A stretch of DNA of 64,000 nucleotides, taken from Antedon bifida (Eukaryota; Echinodermata; Crinoidea; Comatulida; Antedonidae). Each line of letters begins with the position of its first letter. Within the stretch, counting starts at the first letter, position 1. Made by a program: the position numbers and the translations under genes. Positions 45,401 to 57,243 of the stretch are shown here, in pieces. The notes under the pieces are model-generated. The model did not search any database. It was not told where the DNA came from and saw only the letters and a program-made list of their open reading frames with translations. Where the stretch lies: the NCBI GenBank assembly GCA_963402885.1, contig OY727097.1, forward strand, positions 14,508,001 through 14,572,000, given 5' to 3'.

Positions 45401-47863
45401 ATCAAATGTTTTTGAATACGAAAAATATTTTTTATCGATGTTTTTTGTATATGTTTTTAAGCAAAATTCTATCATAACCCTAATTTTTAATGTTCAATGT
45501 GATATTTATTGAAGTGCTTTGAATACGTTGATGAAATTTGGAGGTATGAAACTTTGTTAGGAGTAGAATAAGCTTCAAGCATTAAATGTTAAAAATATGT
45601 TTATATTACTCATTAATTAATAATAATTATTAATAAATTAATAGAAAACTAGAGAGGGCACTTTTCGACAAGAAAATGAATGTTTTTTTATGTGTGTTAT
45701 TTTTCCGCTCGAGTTTATTCAATGTACTGTAATATACACTGTTACATACTATTTTATTTGGAAGTAATTATTTATGTGTGAATCTTCTTGAAGTTGTTTG
45801 AAAGCCTATCCTCTTACTTCTTTTCTTCAGAAAACATCTAATTAATTTTAGGACTTAAAGTGACAAAAATACACCTCACATCACCAACCTCCAACACACC
45901 AGATTCTGCCCACACACACTTCATCTTCTGAACTAACATAGTACAGTATAAGTCAAATTAATTGTTTTACATTTTTTTTATTGAAATCAATCTGCCTCAA
46001 AAAATATTATAATAGTAACAATAACAGAAAGGTAGATAGGTATTTTAATAATTTTTAAATTAAAAAATGTAAAAAAAAAATGAATAAATGTTTATACATA
46101 CATTATAAAAGTAATAAAATAACTACTATTTTAGTATTGCATACACAAGTACAGAATATCAGAAATAAATGAATTATGTGTCTAAATATGGCATTATTAG
46201 GCTAATTTGCTTTGAGAAAAACATTAATGCCATTGGCCTATACAAAAATCCAATGGAATTAGACAAAATAGTTACATACAATTAATACTAATATTGGTAG
46301 GCATAAAATAATAGTGTATATAAACTTTCCTTAAATATAAACAGTATAGGGCCTTACCAATTTATTTAATACATAAAATATGAACTATATTACCACAAAA
46401 TAAATATAAATGAATTTATAAGGACATGATGATTATCAAAAATAGTCAATATAATTTAATATTATGTTCATATTATTATAATTATTATATCATAAAGATT
46501 TTCAAAAACATAGTTTGGTAACATTTAGTTTCTGTTAGATATCAGACCTTTAATATTTGGAAATAACCTATAATAACTATAAAACATTCTTCTTTTCAAC
46601 GCAGTATGCATATGTAGATACAGTACACCTATATTGTAAGAACACAATTTCAATAATTTCTTTGTTAGTTATCAACCTAGGGGTTAAGTTATTAGGAAAA
46701 CATTGGTTTATTTTTTATATAAATTATATGTACAGAAATTCGTTTTTCTAGCCTCAGATCATTCCTGAAGTTAGACATAAATCACCCAAATTTGTATTAA
46801 GTAATGGATATTAGATGAAGTACAGTACAAATACATGTTTCAGGAGGATACTTTATGTTAAAGGATGATAATTAGTTTAAATTTTACCCCGGTGAAATTT
46901 ATTCAATTACCAGGTTGAAGTATGGTGGAAGCACTATTATATAGCAGAATAATGTAGAACACAGTCAGTTCTAACAAGGTTAGAGGTGTGCCACAATTTG
47001 AGATAAGTGGAAACATGACTTTTTCAATAGTAAACTCATTACCAGCATTATAAATACAATTTTAAAAAGATGAGAATGCAAGTAAATATTAGATTCTTAG
47101 TCCTCATTATGCACAATGATTTTCTACTATCACATATTAAAATATAAAACAATCATATAGCCTTTAATGAATTTACATGGAGGTCTATCCAAATAAATTT
47201 AAATAAAAGGATCGTAATATGTCTTTGTCTCCAATTCGTGGAAAATAAAGTTAGTATTCCATCATTTCAACAATAAAAAATATTTAAAATATCCTGCCAG
47301 TTTGCGTTCAAGAGTACAACCTGCTTAGTTTTTAATACGAGTACTGCTTTCTCTACACATAACTTTTCTGCAAAAAAAAAAAATCTCTGTAATAATTACT
47401 TTAATTACTGTAATAATCTAGGCGTAGATTATGTTGACCGGGCCAGTGACAGGACGATCGACTGTACTACCATAAGTCCTCTAGGTGGATACAATTTATT
47501 TCTTGCCTACAAAGTGTACAGTAGTATGCTAATTAGGTAGTTGGAGTAGTTTGGAGAGATACATCTATTTATAAGAGAGTACTGTATATATCAAACTATC
47601 TGTGTTGGCCACCTTTGTATTTTTAGATATAATACCAATAGGTACCATGTATTGGGATGCAATTTAACAGTTATGAATAAAAAGCTGTGAAATATAAAAT
47701 TGTTAATTGAAAAAGAAAATTTAGGGTGATCATCCCAGTATTTAAAGTCTAAATTTGATACAACAATAGGCATAAACGATTTTTAAATTAACATGTATAA
47801 AAGCAAATTGAAAGCCCTACGTACTCTGTATTTGGAGGAAATAAGCATAAGAGCAAATAAAGT

Positions 47864-48166
47864 CTTGACCACAGGGTGTAATTCACTATTTTAAATCAGT
47901 AGTATGACTGTACTTATGTGTTGGACCATACTGTAATGTGGTCCAAGTTGACGGGCCAGGAATGATGGTAGTACCAGTATACCGTGTACTGTAGTATGTA
48001 GTAGTTGGAGTAGTTTGGAGAAATACAGTAGAGATTTACGAGACTTGGTGTGTGATGATTCAGTATGATAATTTGTGCTGTGAAAGACAAAATTGTTGAA
48101 TTGTGAAGAAAATATTGTAAAATATAACAAGGAAATTATAGTTTTATACTATAGTATAATTAAGGG
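47864..48166. repeat. Right-arm-specific extra segment (~300 bp)
   Basis: Left-arm sequence at about 42680-42690 runs without a break where the right arm has this segment. Part of it (TTGGAGTAGTTTGGAGA...) repeats 47540-47565, so it is probably a local duplication with later change. Confidence 0.6.
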
Positions 48167-48542
48167 GTAACCGTATAATATATAATAATAATAATAAATG
48201 CAATGGCAATTACTAATATTATGTATACAATATTACAGTTAAATTCATATATTATTTTATTATGATAAGGAAATCTGTTTTAGAATGACAAAAAGCCGTC
48301 CCAACCCAGATTTGAACCAAGCTATCAATAAAGCTATAAACAGAATACCATTATTGTAGCCGGACTTGGTAGCGTAGACCTACTCTACTAGGCCTAGTAA
48401 GATTAGCTAGAAGGATACAGGTCAACCCGTACCCATGCCAACTCGTACCCAACATTTTGGCTCACTCATACCCTCATGGGCTGGCTCGTACTCATCATGG
48501 GCTGTACCTATGTTTAATGCTATTAAAAGTATATTTATATTC

Positions 48543-48702
48543 ATTAAAAAGATTCATTCGGTTGGTATTCCAAATAAAATATAATAGTTAATTATATCTC
48601 AACCGTAACAGTATAAATAGTAATGGTAAATAAAATAATCGTTATTTTACTAATATTACTATTACGGTTGAGATATAATTAACTATTATATTTTATATTT
48701 AT
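48543..48702. mobile_element. Small palindromic insertion in the right arm
   Basis: TAATAGTTAATTATATCTCA near 48580 pairs with its reverse near 48665-48690. ATATTTATATT lies on both sides, while the left arm (42243-42255) has it once. This marks an insertion of about 160 bp after the arms formed. Confidence 0.65.
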
Positions 48703-49132
48703 ATTACATACGGGTTGGTTTAGGTATGGGTTAGCCGAGGGTACGAGTTGACCAATTATTTGGGTACGAGTTAGCTAAAGTTGGATGGCATGGGTACGGG
48801 TTTACCAGCACCCTAGCTACAGTAGAAGAATACGGATACGGGTCAACATGTACCAATTCCAACCCGGGCGTACCCATCATGGATGGGCTAGAATACTACT
48901 TACAGGTTAGGTTAGCCTAGCTGGGCTAACCCACCTCACCTCTCACATTTCCTGAAAAATAGGCCGAAAACGCGACCGAAATTACTACTGGAGCCCTAGG
49001 CCTACTTAATTTAAAATGAACTCTAGGCTAGGCCTAGCTAGTAGTAGTAGTGATGCGTAGTAGGCTAACACCGCTGGCTCTACGAGACCTTTTAATGCTC
49101 ATATGAATGATGGCTTTTTTTGGGCGTACCCA

Positions 49133-49210
49133 ATGCGATGGGGCGACTTTGTATTGGGCGACTTTGTATGGGGCGACTTTGCGATGGGGCGACTTTGCGA
49201 TGGGGCGACT
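49133..49210 (+). repeat. Minisatellite GCGATGGGGCGACTTT (about five units)
   Basis: Units of about 16 bp, alternating GTAT and GCGAT starts, are present only in the right arm of the giant palindrome. The mirror position in the left arm (about 41815) has none. The open frame across it is a repeat artefact. Confidence 0.85.
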
Positions 49211-49705
49211 TGACTGGATTCCTGTAGGCCTATGCCTTCTAGGCCAGATTTCCCATTCCCGCAGACCTATAGCCTATGTTCTTCTAGTAAGGCTAGTGGT
49301 TGTACCCTGGTCGACTCGTACCATGCCAACTCATACTTAACTTGAGTGTAGTAGGCCTAGCCTCTACGATATTGAGTATGCCCTGCTAAAAAGGTAGATG
49401 AGCTACTAAACTAATTACGTAATTCGTATAATCAATAACAATAACTGACTAGAAGGCCAAAAAGCAGAGGAAAACGCCTATCCATTCTTGCATGGCAATA
49501 CGATAAACCTGCTACTATTCTGGTTGCCGAGTGGATTTTATATTGAATACATTATTATAACGTTACAAATTGTCTCTAGATAGGAACCTAATGACAGCGA
49601 TATCGTGTATTAAAAGTACTTAATACAGTCAGACAGGTCTCTGGCAGACTGTCGACAGTCTTCCACACTGAGTGTACTAACAGCTACAGAATCGGGTGGT
49701 TAGTT

Positions 49706-51164
49706 ACATTGAAAACCTCATCCAAAGGATGCGATGTAAATCCACTTAACAATTTGTTGAATAGCAAGAGGAGGCATGGGCCTGCTAATTCACTTGCAAT
49801 TGTTTGTCTTCTTTTAACAATATTTCGATGACAAAGTAACAGTTACTGTAGTCAGAGTGACAATAGTTATAAGAATTATTGTTTCAGATTTGTAATAATT
49901 ACGTCAAGTATATCCTCTTCTCTGGTAGCCATGTCAACCACTTGACTTAGCTATTGGGCATGGCAAAGTGCCCTGATATTTGCACGTTAAATCGCCTATG
50001 ACACCAACACAAGCATAAAACAACTATATTCTACAAATAAACATGATCAGAAATAGACAATGTAGTCGCTATATATAGCAATTTCATTATGTAACTGCTG
50101 TGTTCAGTGTTATGTTATTTACGTACATTATACAGCAACACCTTCCCCGTAATCATGTTTACGATAATATGTAAAATTAATTCTAAACATCAGAGATGTT
50201 ATCTATCGGGTTGCCAGTTATATTATAGTAAAAACAAATAATACTAGAATATAAAAAGTACATAATGAAAAAAGAAAACCTGGATAACCCCATTTCGTTA
50301 ACGTCTGAACTATACTAACTTTAGATAAATTGAGCTCATCAGTCACACATTGTAGTGATTTTGGATTTGGCACAAGATTATTTAGCAAATCAAAACTGAA
50401 TACATTCCGATTATCAGGAATCTTAAATAAACAATGGGAGGAAGACGTAAACTTACTGTGAGTTCTTTGCATTTAAATTATTATAGTATGAGGCTAATTA
50501 GACCTGTTTCAGATAACAGTTTAGCGGATTTTGTTTCTCAGGCTCACTCTGCAAACGCAAAATTTTCTTTTAATTAAAAGCTCACATAAACGGGCAATGA
50601 AATCGTTAATAAAAACATAATCTTATACAGTATATTTATATTAGTTATTTATTTATTTTTTCTCGCTTTACTTGGTTTCGTCAATAGGCCTATTCGTTAA
50701 TATTATTTAAAACATACTTAAAAAGGGTTACTATCAAAACTCTCAGATCAACCGGCGGACGCTTTAAATAATGTTGCTGATGACTTCTGACGTGAATGTG
50801 TCGTAAATTAGAAGATTTTTTTAAATATTTTAAATTTAAAAAAAAAGAGGGGTATAAAAATCAATTTGCATGATTGATTTCTGTAATATAAATTCTGTAA
50901 AAGCGTTGTTTCCAGTTTTCATTGTTGAGGCCGACAGATCGAGTATGATTTATACAGGCCAGGATTTTACAAATATGTAAAATGACAAGAATTTACTCAT
51001 GGTTGTATGGTGGCGCCTTTCCACGTATCATTTGATCGCATCCCATCCTATTACTATAATTGAAACCGAATTGAAACATTTTAACAAGCTTTTTATGATG
51101 GCCACACTCATCGTCAGATCTATGTATAATAATGAGAAATTATGTTGTTGTGATGTCGGGAGTG
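49706..51164. other. Non-coding stretch
   Basis: No supported gene, RNA or tip-bearing element was found. AATTCGGTTTC-like and GATGGCCACACTCATCG words near 51060-51120 recur near 52230-52310, so its end belongs to the duplicated family C surroundings. Confidence 0.5.
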
Positions 51165-52503
51165 GGTGTTAGGTGTGGCGGCGTTCATTCGAGGGAGGCA
51201 TTTGTTGGTAACATTAATTTTATAATAAAATAAATTCCCCTAGATATGAGTACAACATTGTATTTTGTATTATCGGAGTTATTATAAGGAGTGATAACAG
51301 AAAATAATTGTATGAAAATACTTGGTAAATAAATTGTAGATATAGCAGTCAATGAATTATTCAACAAATATAATTGATAATAAGTGTATAAATATATGTG
51401 GCGGGGCGTTTATTGGAGGGTGGAGGTTGTATATTTCAAAGATGTTTTATGAGGAAGAGGGCGTTTATTGAAATAAATGCGGTATTGGTATAATCTATAC
51501 ATCAAATTCCAAATAATGACAATCACTAGTGGGCCATTTCGGCATAAGGAATACGTTTTAAACGGCTTGCAACATGGGTCAAAGTATCTCGGGTCTCAAC
51601 GGCGATACACATGCAAATAGCGCGCAACCTGTTCAAACCTAACATCAACTCAACAACTCGGCTACCGTTCGGCTATATCGAGATTTTAAATGATTTCAAA
51701 TACATCTATGATTATGGCTATAATCAGTTCTCCCGATGTAGGCATTATGTAATTTTTACCTTGTTTATGATATTTAAAATTGTATATACTGCTTTTACAA
51801 TTTCCCCCGCAATATAATTCGATGATGTTTTAATATAATTAGCTTGTTGATCGTTTTTTTGCACAAACAAAAATGTGATGTGACCATATATGGTCATGAT
51901 GATGTCATAGAACATATTTGGGCACATCATACTTTTTTGTCAAAATAATTTTATAGTGTATAGACAGAGCTTTAAATGTTACGCGTGGCCGTAAAAAAAG
52001 CAAAACAAACATTGGAGGGGAGAAAAAACTCGGAAGTCGCAAAATATTATTAGTGAAACGCGTAATAACATTGCAGTAATAATTATTACTAAAGCGTAAT
52101 TAATTCAGCAATCATCATATTATTCCATTTGGCATAATACGTACTGTAAAATGACTAGAATGTTCTCATAGAGGTATCGTGGCGCCTTTCCACTTAGGCC
52201 TATCATTTTATCGCATCCCTATACTATTGAAACCGAATTGAATCATTTAAAAAGCTTTTTATGATGGTCACAAAATGACAAGATACATTAAAGGAACGCT
52301 CATCATCAGATCTATGTGTAGTAATGAAAAAATATACAAACAATGATGTTGTTGTGATTTCATGGTGGGTGTTAGGTGTGGCGGCGTTCATTCGAGGGAG
52401 GCGTTTGTTGGTAACATTTTATAATAAAATCAATTCCCCTAGATATGAACAAGTACAACACCGTATTTGATATTATCAAGAAGTGATAACAGTAAACAAC
52501 ACC
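51165..52503 (+). repeat. Low-copy repeat unit, family C (copies 2 and 3, in tandem)
   Basis: GGCGGCGTTCATTCGAGGG occurs at about 51179 and again at about 52381, so two units lie head to tail about 1.2 kb apart. The first aligns with 20360-21560. The second is cut at 52504 by the 9-kb element, and its continuation resumes at 61512. Confidence 0.7.
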
Positions 52504-52894
52504 CGTGTGGAGCCGTGAAATGTGCAAAAAGTCACATTTGTGCAAACAACCACATTTGTGCAAACATTTTACCTTCAAATGTGCAAACAACCACATTTGT
52601 GCAAACATTTTACCTTCAAATGTGCAAATCTGTAACAATTCATAATCCGCATAGTGCAAACATCACGCCGTTAAATGTAAAATCGTTTTGACGTTAAATG
52701 TACAAAAGGCATTCTACAAATGTGCAAAGCATTTCTTCAACCAAACTCCTAATCCATTTCATATTTTTGGTTCGTAGGTCTTTCAGAGTAGAAATAACAA
52801 TAGGAAAAAGAGTATAAAAAATTTAAATATTATAAAAACTAATTATACTGTTGTATTTTATTATAATCAAAGGCTCTAAACAGCCTCGACTAAA

Positions 52895-52955
52895 TTCAAG
52901 TCGGCCCCAAGTCAACTCGGCCTCAAGTCAACTCGGCCTCACGTCAACTCGGCCA
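52895..52955 (+). repeat. Short tandem repeat AAGTCAACTCGGCC(T)C
   Basis: Three to four units of about 15 bp occur here. A reduced inverted version lies at about 61190-61215, inside the other TIR of the 9-kb element. Confidence 0.75.
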
Positions 52956-53955
52956 CAATAAAGTATGGAACGCAAAAAAATAGTGTTTATATTTCAATTA
53001 TACCACATAGTTACGTTCAGTACTGAAATATTTTAGGATTTAAAAGAATAAACTATATATGTGACGAAGATGAAACCGTGACGGATATGATGAACCTGAA
53101 AAATCATGTGACGGAAATGATTTTAAGACTTGATTTGAATATGGTTATTGACCATAGTCACATAGATATACAATGTTATAACATGATAAAGATATACAAA
53201 GCAAAATTTACAACAAAAAAGCCCCTGGCAATAGCAAAAAGTCAAATCCGTCACTGTGGCCGTCATCTCCGTCACATCTCCGTTACAAAGAAAATTGGGA
53301 AATTTGACGGAGATGACCGTGACGGAGATGATGTATTTAGCATGGGACAGGACAGGATCACCCCGTAGGCATGTCTGACAGCGGAGACGGAGTACATACT
53401 GCTAGATCCATGAATAAATTGTACTTCCAGTTGAAAAAAAACCAGAAATTATAATTATTTAATGAGTTCTATACCGTTCGGATATGACGTTCAATAAAGG
53501 TACGCAACTGTAATTTTTATAAAACCTTCACTGTAAAAACTGGCGCCGTATTTTAACACGTTGTGATGTTTAATTATCAACGGTAGGTGTTAAAATAGCA
53601 TATTATTAACACTCGGTGTGTTATCAGTGCCGTTAACTTTTAACACCATGGTGTTTATAACGATCATTGTATTTCAAAATAAAGTTTTACATGGGAAATA
53701 ATACATAGGCCTATGCTATGATAGGCCTTATTAATTTTTGTGATTTAAAAACATTGGTAAACCTATGAATATGAATTTCAGAGCTACGAATATCTAAGAT
53801 TTTTTTCCTGTTTTACTCCGTGAAAATATTTATTAACGCATGACGTTTAAAGTACTCGTTGAAGTTTCTCACTGTTTAACGCATAGCGCTTGCAGATAAG
53901 TCACATGATCACGCGGCGCGCGAATCGAGCGAGAGAGGCCGGCTGCTCTAGAGAT

Positions 53956-56295
53956 CAAAGATACTATAGCGCCACTTCGTGGCGCTATACTATAGCGCCA
54001 CTTCGTGGCGCAAGATATGGAAGTCCTATCTCTTATACACTGCGCATGAGTGAAATTCCATGGGCAGCCATTCCGGCAAGCAAGTTACGCGATCACATAC
54101 CCCGGAAGTGTATAAGAAACCATTGAACCACATCCACGTGTGACGTGTTGGGTGTTTGTTCGGGACGTTTTCTCGTGTTGTATCGGGTAAATTGTAGTGG
54201 TAAGTTTTTAGAATATATATTTTTTTGTTAGTAAACATTAACAAAATTATTAAATTGTTGGATAAAGGTAGTTTAGGCGGGCGTTTCTGTGCAATCCGAT
54301 CTAGGGCCTAGATAGTAGTAGGCGTAGGCCTAGGCATATTTTAATGCCGAACTAGGCCTATAATATTATACAAAAAAAGTCTGGGAGGATGAATGATATT
54401 GGCGCCTTGAAGATGGATCAAACAAGGCTTGGATGGATGGATGGAATAATCATAAGATTAAGAAAAAAGCTAAAAGCTGTTCGGGAATTTTTAGAATTAG
54501 GCGTTTTATTAATACAGTAATAACATTAACAGAAATAATTAAATGTAATGAAATAAAAAATTGTTATAGGGGCCTAAAAAACAATAAAAGCATAGGTAGG
54601 CCTACTAACTATTCTAAACCAAAACATTGATGATGATATTGGTTTTTTTTAAAATAATAATTATAAATATAAATTATAATTATAAATTTGATCCCCATAT
54701 TTATTTTGTTCTTCATATTTATTTAAAAAATATTTAGTTAATGTAAACATTTTTGAATACTCACTACTCCTTAATTATTATTATTTGTATTGCCATATTT
54801 CTGAACTGAACTATCTAGGTTTTCACACATTTTATTACAAATAGTATATTGACTTTTGTTTTGAATTTAAAAATATATACTGTAGTATTTTAAAATACTA
54901 TAATAAGTAATCAAATGATTATGTAACAGTTCAAAAATTGACTATTAATTTAATATATTTTTCCCTATTTCAGAAAGATATAAGAAAGTCTGTCATCATA
55001 CTGTGTTACTATTGAGAAGATGGATGATTGAGTGCACAGTGACATTTTAGACAAGAATTAAATACAAAGGCCAGAACTGATGGACAATTAATATATATTA
55101 GTAATAATAATTTATAGTTTTGATTGTTGAAAAGGAGCAGTAGGCCTATGTGATTACAAATAAAATCACTATTTTCACACACCCCATGGATCACTTTAAA
55201 GTGAAAGGAAATAATCAGTATTAGTAATATGAGAATTGGCTTCTTTTGTAATACATTAAGAAATCAAAATAATTATAGAATTTTCCTTGTATTTAAGAAG
55301 GCTAAACCATACATTCGTAATTGATTGAGTGTATTTTTATTCCATATCATTATTTAATTGTGTATAAACAACTTTGAAGTTAGAATTTTTCAGTCTTTTT
55401 ATTGCATTCTAATCCCGTCCGTAATATTGAAAGTTGAGCTAATAAAAGTGGGTTTCCCCACAAAACAACAAATTATGATTATGAATTTTTTAAAATAATA
55501 TTTAATACTTTTACTTTTTTGACAACTATATAATTTCTTTAATTCATTAAATATTTCTATGAATAAAAAAAATGTAACAATTGTTTTTGTATCTTGTAAT
55601 GTATGTACAGTACTATACTACAGTTGTGGCAGATCGTTGTAAAATTCCCCTTACATTACAATGAAATAACTTTGTAGGCCTGAAGCACACAAAATAGAGA
55701 GGGTCCAAACAGGGAAAAGAACACGTCCCCCACCATTAATTTAAAAAATAAATAAATAAAAATACAGTTGTGGACAATATATTTGGCAATTATTACAATT
55801 CATCTCCAAAAAATGCTTCTCTCGCACATAAACTGTGCCATCGTCCCAGCCTAGGCCAAACGCGGCCGATCTTGGGCGTGAAGTGGGTCGCATCGCTCTG
55901 CACCCCGCGACACCATTTATAACTATGCCTCAACCGACTGCCTACAAAATTCGGCCTCCATGCAGTCAGTGTTTATTCTGTAGCCGTTTGAGATTGGACA
56001 GTGATATACGCATATGTAAGTGTAATAACAAATGGAGTAACTTTATATAATCGAATTTTATATAAATGTTCTTTCATTTTGACGCAAAAGATAAAATAAA
56101 GTCGTACTGTTTATCGCGAAGATGTAAACCCTATTTGTTTACATTGATTTCGGTGTTGTGCCACATTGCCTTCTGGGTAATCCGCTTGCCGGAATGGCTG
56201 CCCATGCAATTATCATTTTTCGAGCGTCAGTTCCATATCTTGCGCCACTACGTGGCGCTATACGAGCGCCACTACGTGGCGCTATACGATCTTTG
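53956..56295. mobile_element. 2.34-kb element with hairpin tips and 8-bp target duplication
   Basis: CAAAGAT at the left and ATCTTTG at the right open inverted repeats that contain tandem palindromes (TATAGCGCCACTTCGTGGCG... and its variant with CTACG). CTAGAGAT is present exactly once on each side (53948-53955 and 56296-56303), a clean 8-bp duplication as made by hAT and P-type transposases. The inverted repeats continue to GGGCAGCCATTCCGGCAAGC near 54062. The interior is AT-rich and shows no transposase frame. The 443-bp MITE at 34996-35438 has related tips. Confidence 0.85.
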
Positions 56296-56639
56296 CTAGA
56301 GATTCAGGCGCCATTATTTTCCCTTGGCGAGCGAGAGATAATCGGAGAAGATCACAATCATATCAATCTTCTTTCATCGTATAGGTAATTGTTATCTGTA
56401 TTTTGAACTACTGATAGTTGTATCATGTTTTGGTCGTAGTTAGAAGTGAAGGATATTTGTCATTATGGCCTATCTAGGATCTCCTATTATTTAACTGTAA
56501 ATAAATAGATTAGGATAGGCCTGATGGACCAGTGCGTTCGCCTACTTTCTTACAAACCGCCGGCCGCCGCGCGCGCCTTTTGGCGCATGTCCTCGATCTC
56601 ACCAAGTTTATGGTCCGGTCGCAGTTGAATAGTCGGGCA

Positions 56640-57060
56640 TTAGAACTGGGCCTAGGCCTGGTATAGGTACTAGGCTAGTGTTCAGAAAATCTAGGCTAGG
56701 CCTACATATACTAGGCTAGCCTAGGCCTAGCCTATATAGGCCTACTACTAGGCCTAGGCCCTAGCCTAGTAGGCCTATATAGGCTATAGAATAGGCACTA
56801 GGCCTAGGCTAGGCCTATAATATTTAGTATAAACTATAACTATACTATAGTAGGCCTAGGCCCTAGTACATAGTCTAGGCATAGCTAGCTACTACTCTCT
56901 CTCTAGTACTAGCCGGCCTAGCTAGGCGTATAGTAGGCCTAGAGCCTATAGGCCTACACTAGGCTACTACTAGGCCTAGGCCCTCTTTATTTTTAGTAGG
57001 GCCTACTTCATTTTAGGCCTAGCCTAGGCCTACCTACTTATTATTATGCTTACCTACCTA
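56640..57060. repeat. GGCCTA-rich low-complexity stretch
   Basis: TAGGCCTA and CTAGGCCTAG words are packed densely here just upstream of the first visible exon of the SAMD3-like gene. The word is self-complementary and is scattered over the whole window, but nowhere so dense. No function is assigned. Confidence 0.7.
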
Positions 57061-57243
57061 CAGTATTACAATATATGGTGCAAAGAGGGCTATTTATTAT
57101 GGCCATTTGTTTGATTAAACACTGATACTAAACCATGAAAGCTAAAGAAAAAAAACAAACATCCAAAGAAGATTTACTATATTACAGACTATAAAAGTTT
57201 ACTTGTATTTTATTTTAAAGCTTTATATGTGTCTTTGCTTTAG

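Larger units (their letters stand above)
41366..49698. mobile_element. Giant foldback/palindromic element (8.3 kb, arms of ~3.8 and ~4.3 kb)
   Basis: The left tip CACCCGATTCTGTAGCTG is matched in reverse at 49681-49698, and GTTAGTT flanks both sides (41359-41365 and 49699-49705). Pairing continues inwards throughout. For example 44880-44960 pairs with 45600-45680, 44640-44710 with 45845-45910, and 45168-45190 with 45366-45385, leaving a loop of about 175 bp near 45280. The arms differ by scattered substitutions and by extra DNA in the right arm (about 47864-48166, 48543-48702 and a minisatellite at 49133-49210). It is therefore neither new nor a simple assembly fold. No transposase frame exists in either arm. 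The 7-bp duplication indicates insertion as one unit; the superfamily is unknown. Confidence 0.85.

Noticed and set aside
41366-49698. Assembly artefact (read folded back on itself)
   Set aside because: The arms differ by substitutions and by three right-arm-only segments, and a 7-bp direct duplication flanks the unit, as expected for a real insertion.
53078-53368. 96-codon open frame with GDDRDGDD end
   Set aside because: It is composed largely of GTGACGGAGATG-type inverted words; no motif or splice context supports it.
55835-56050. Open frame MPSSQPRPNAADLGREV as the missing N-terminus of the SAMD3-like gene
   Set aside because: It lies inside the nested 2.34-kb element, has no donor matching the phase of the 57244 exon, and shows no SAM-domain features.
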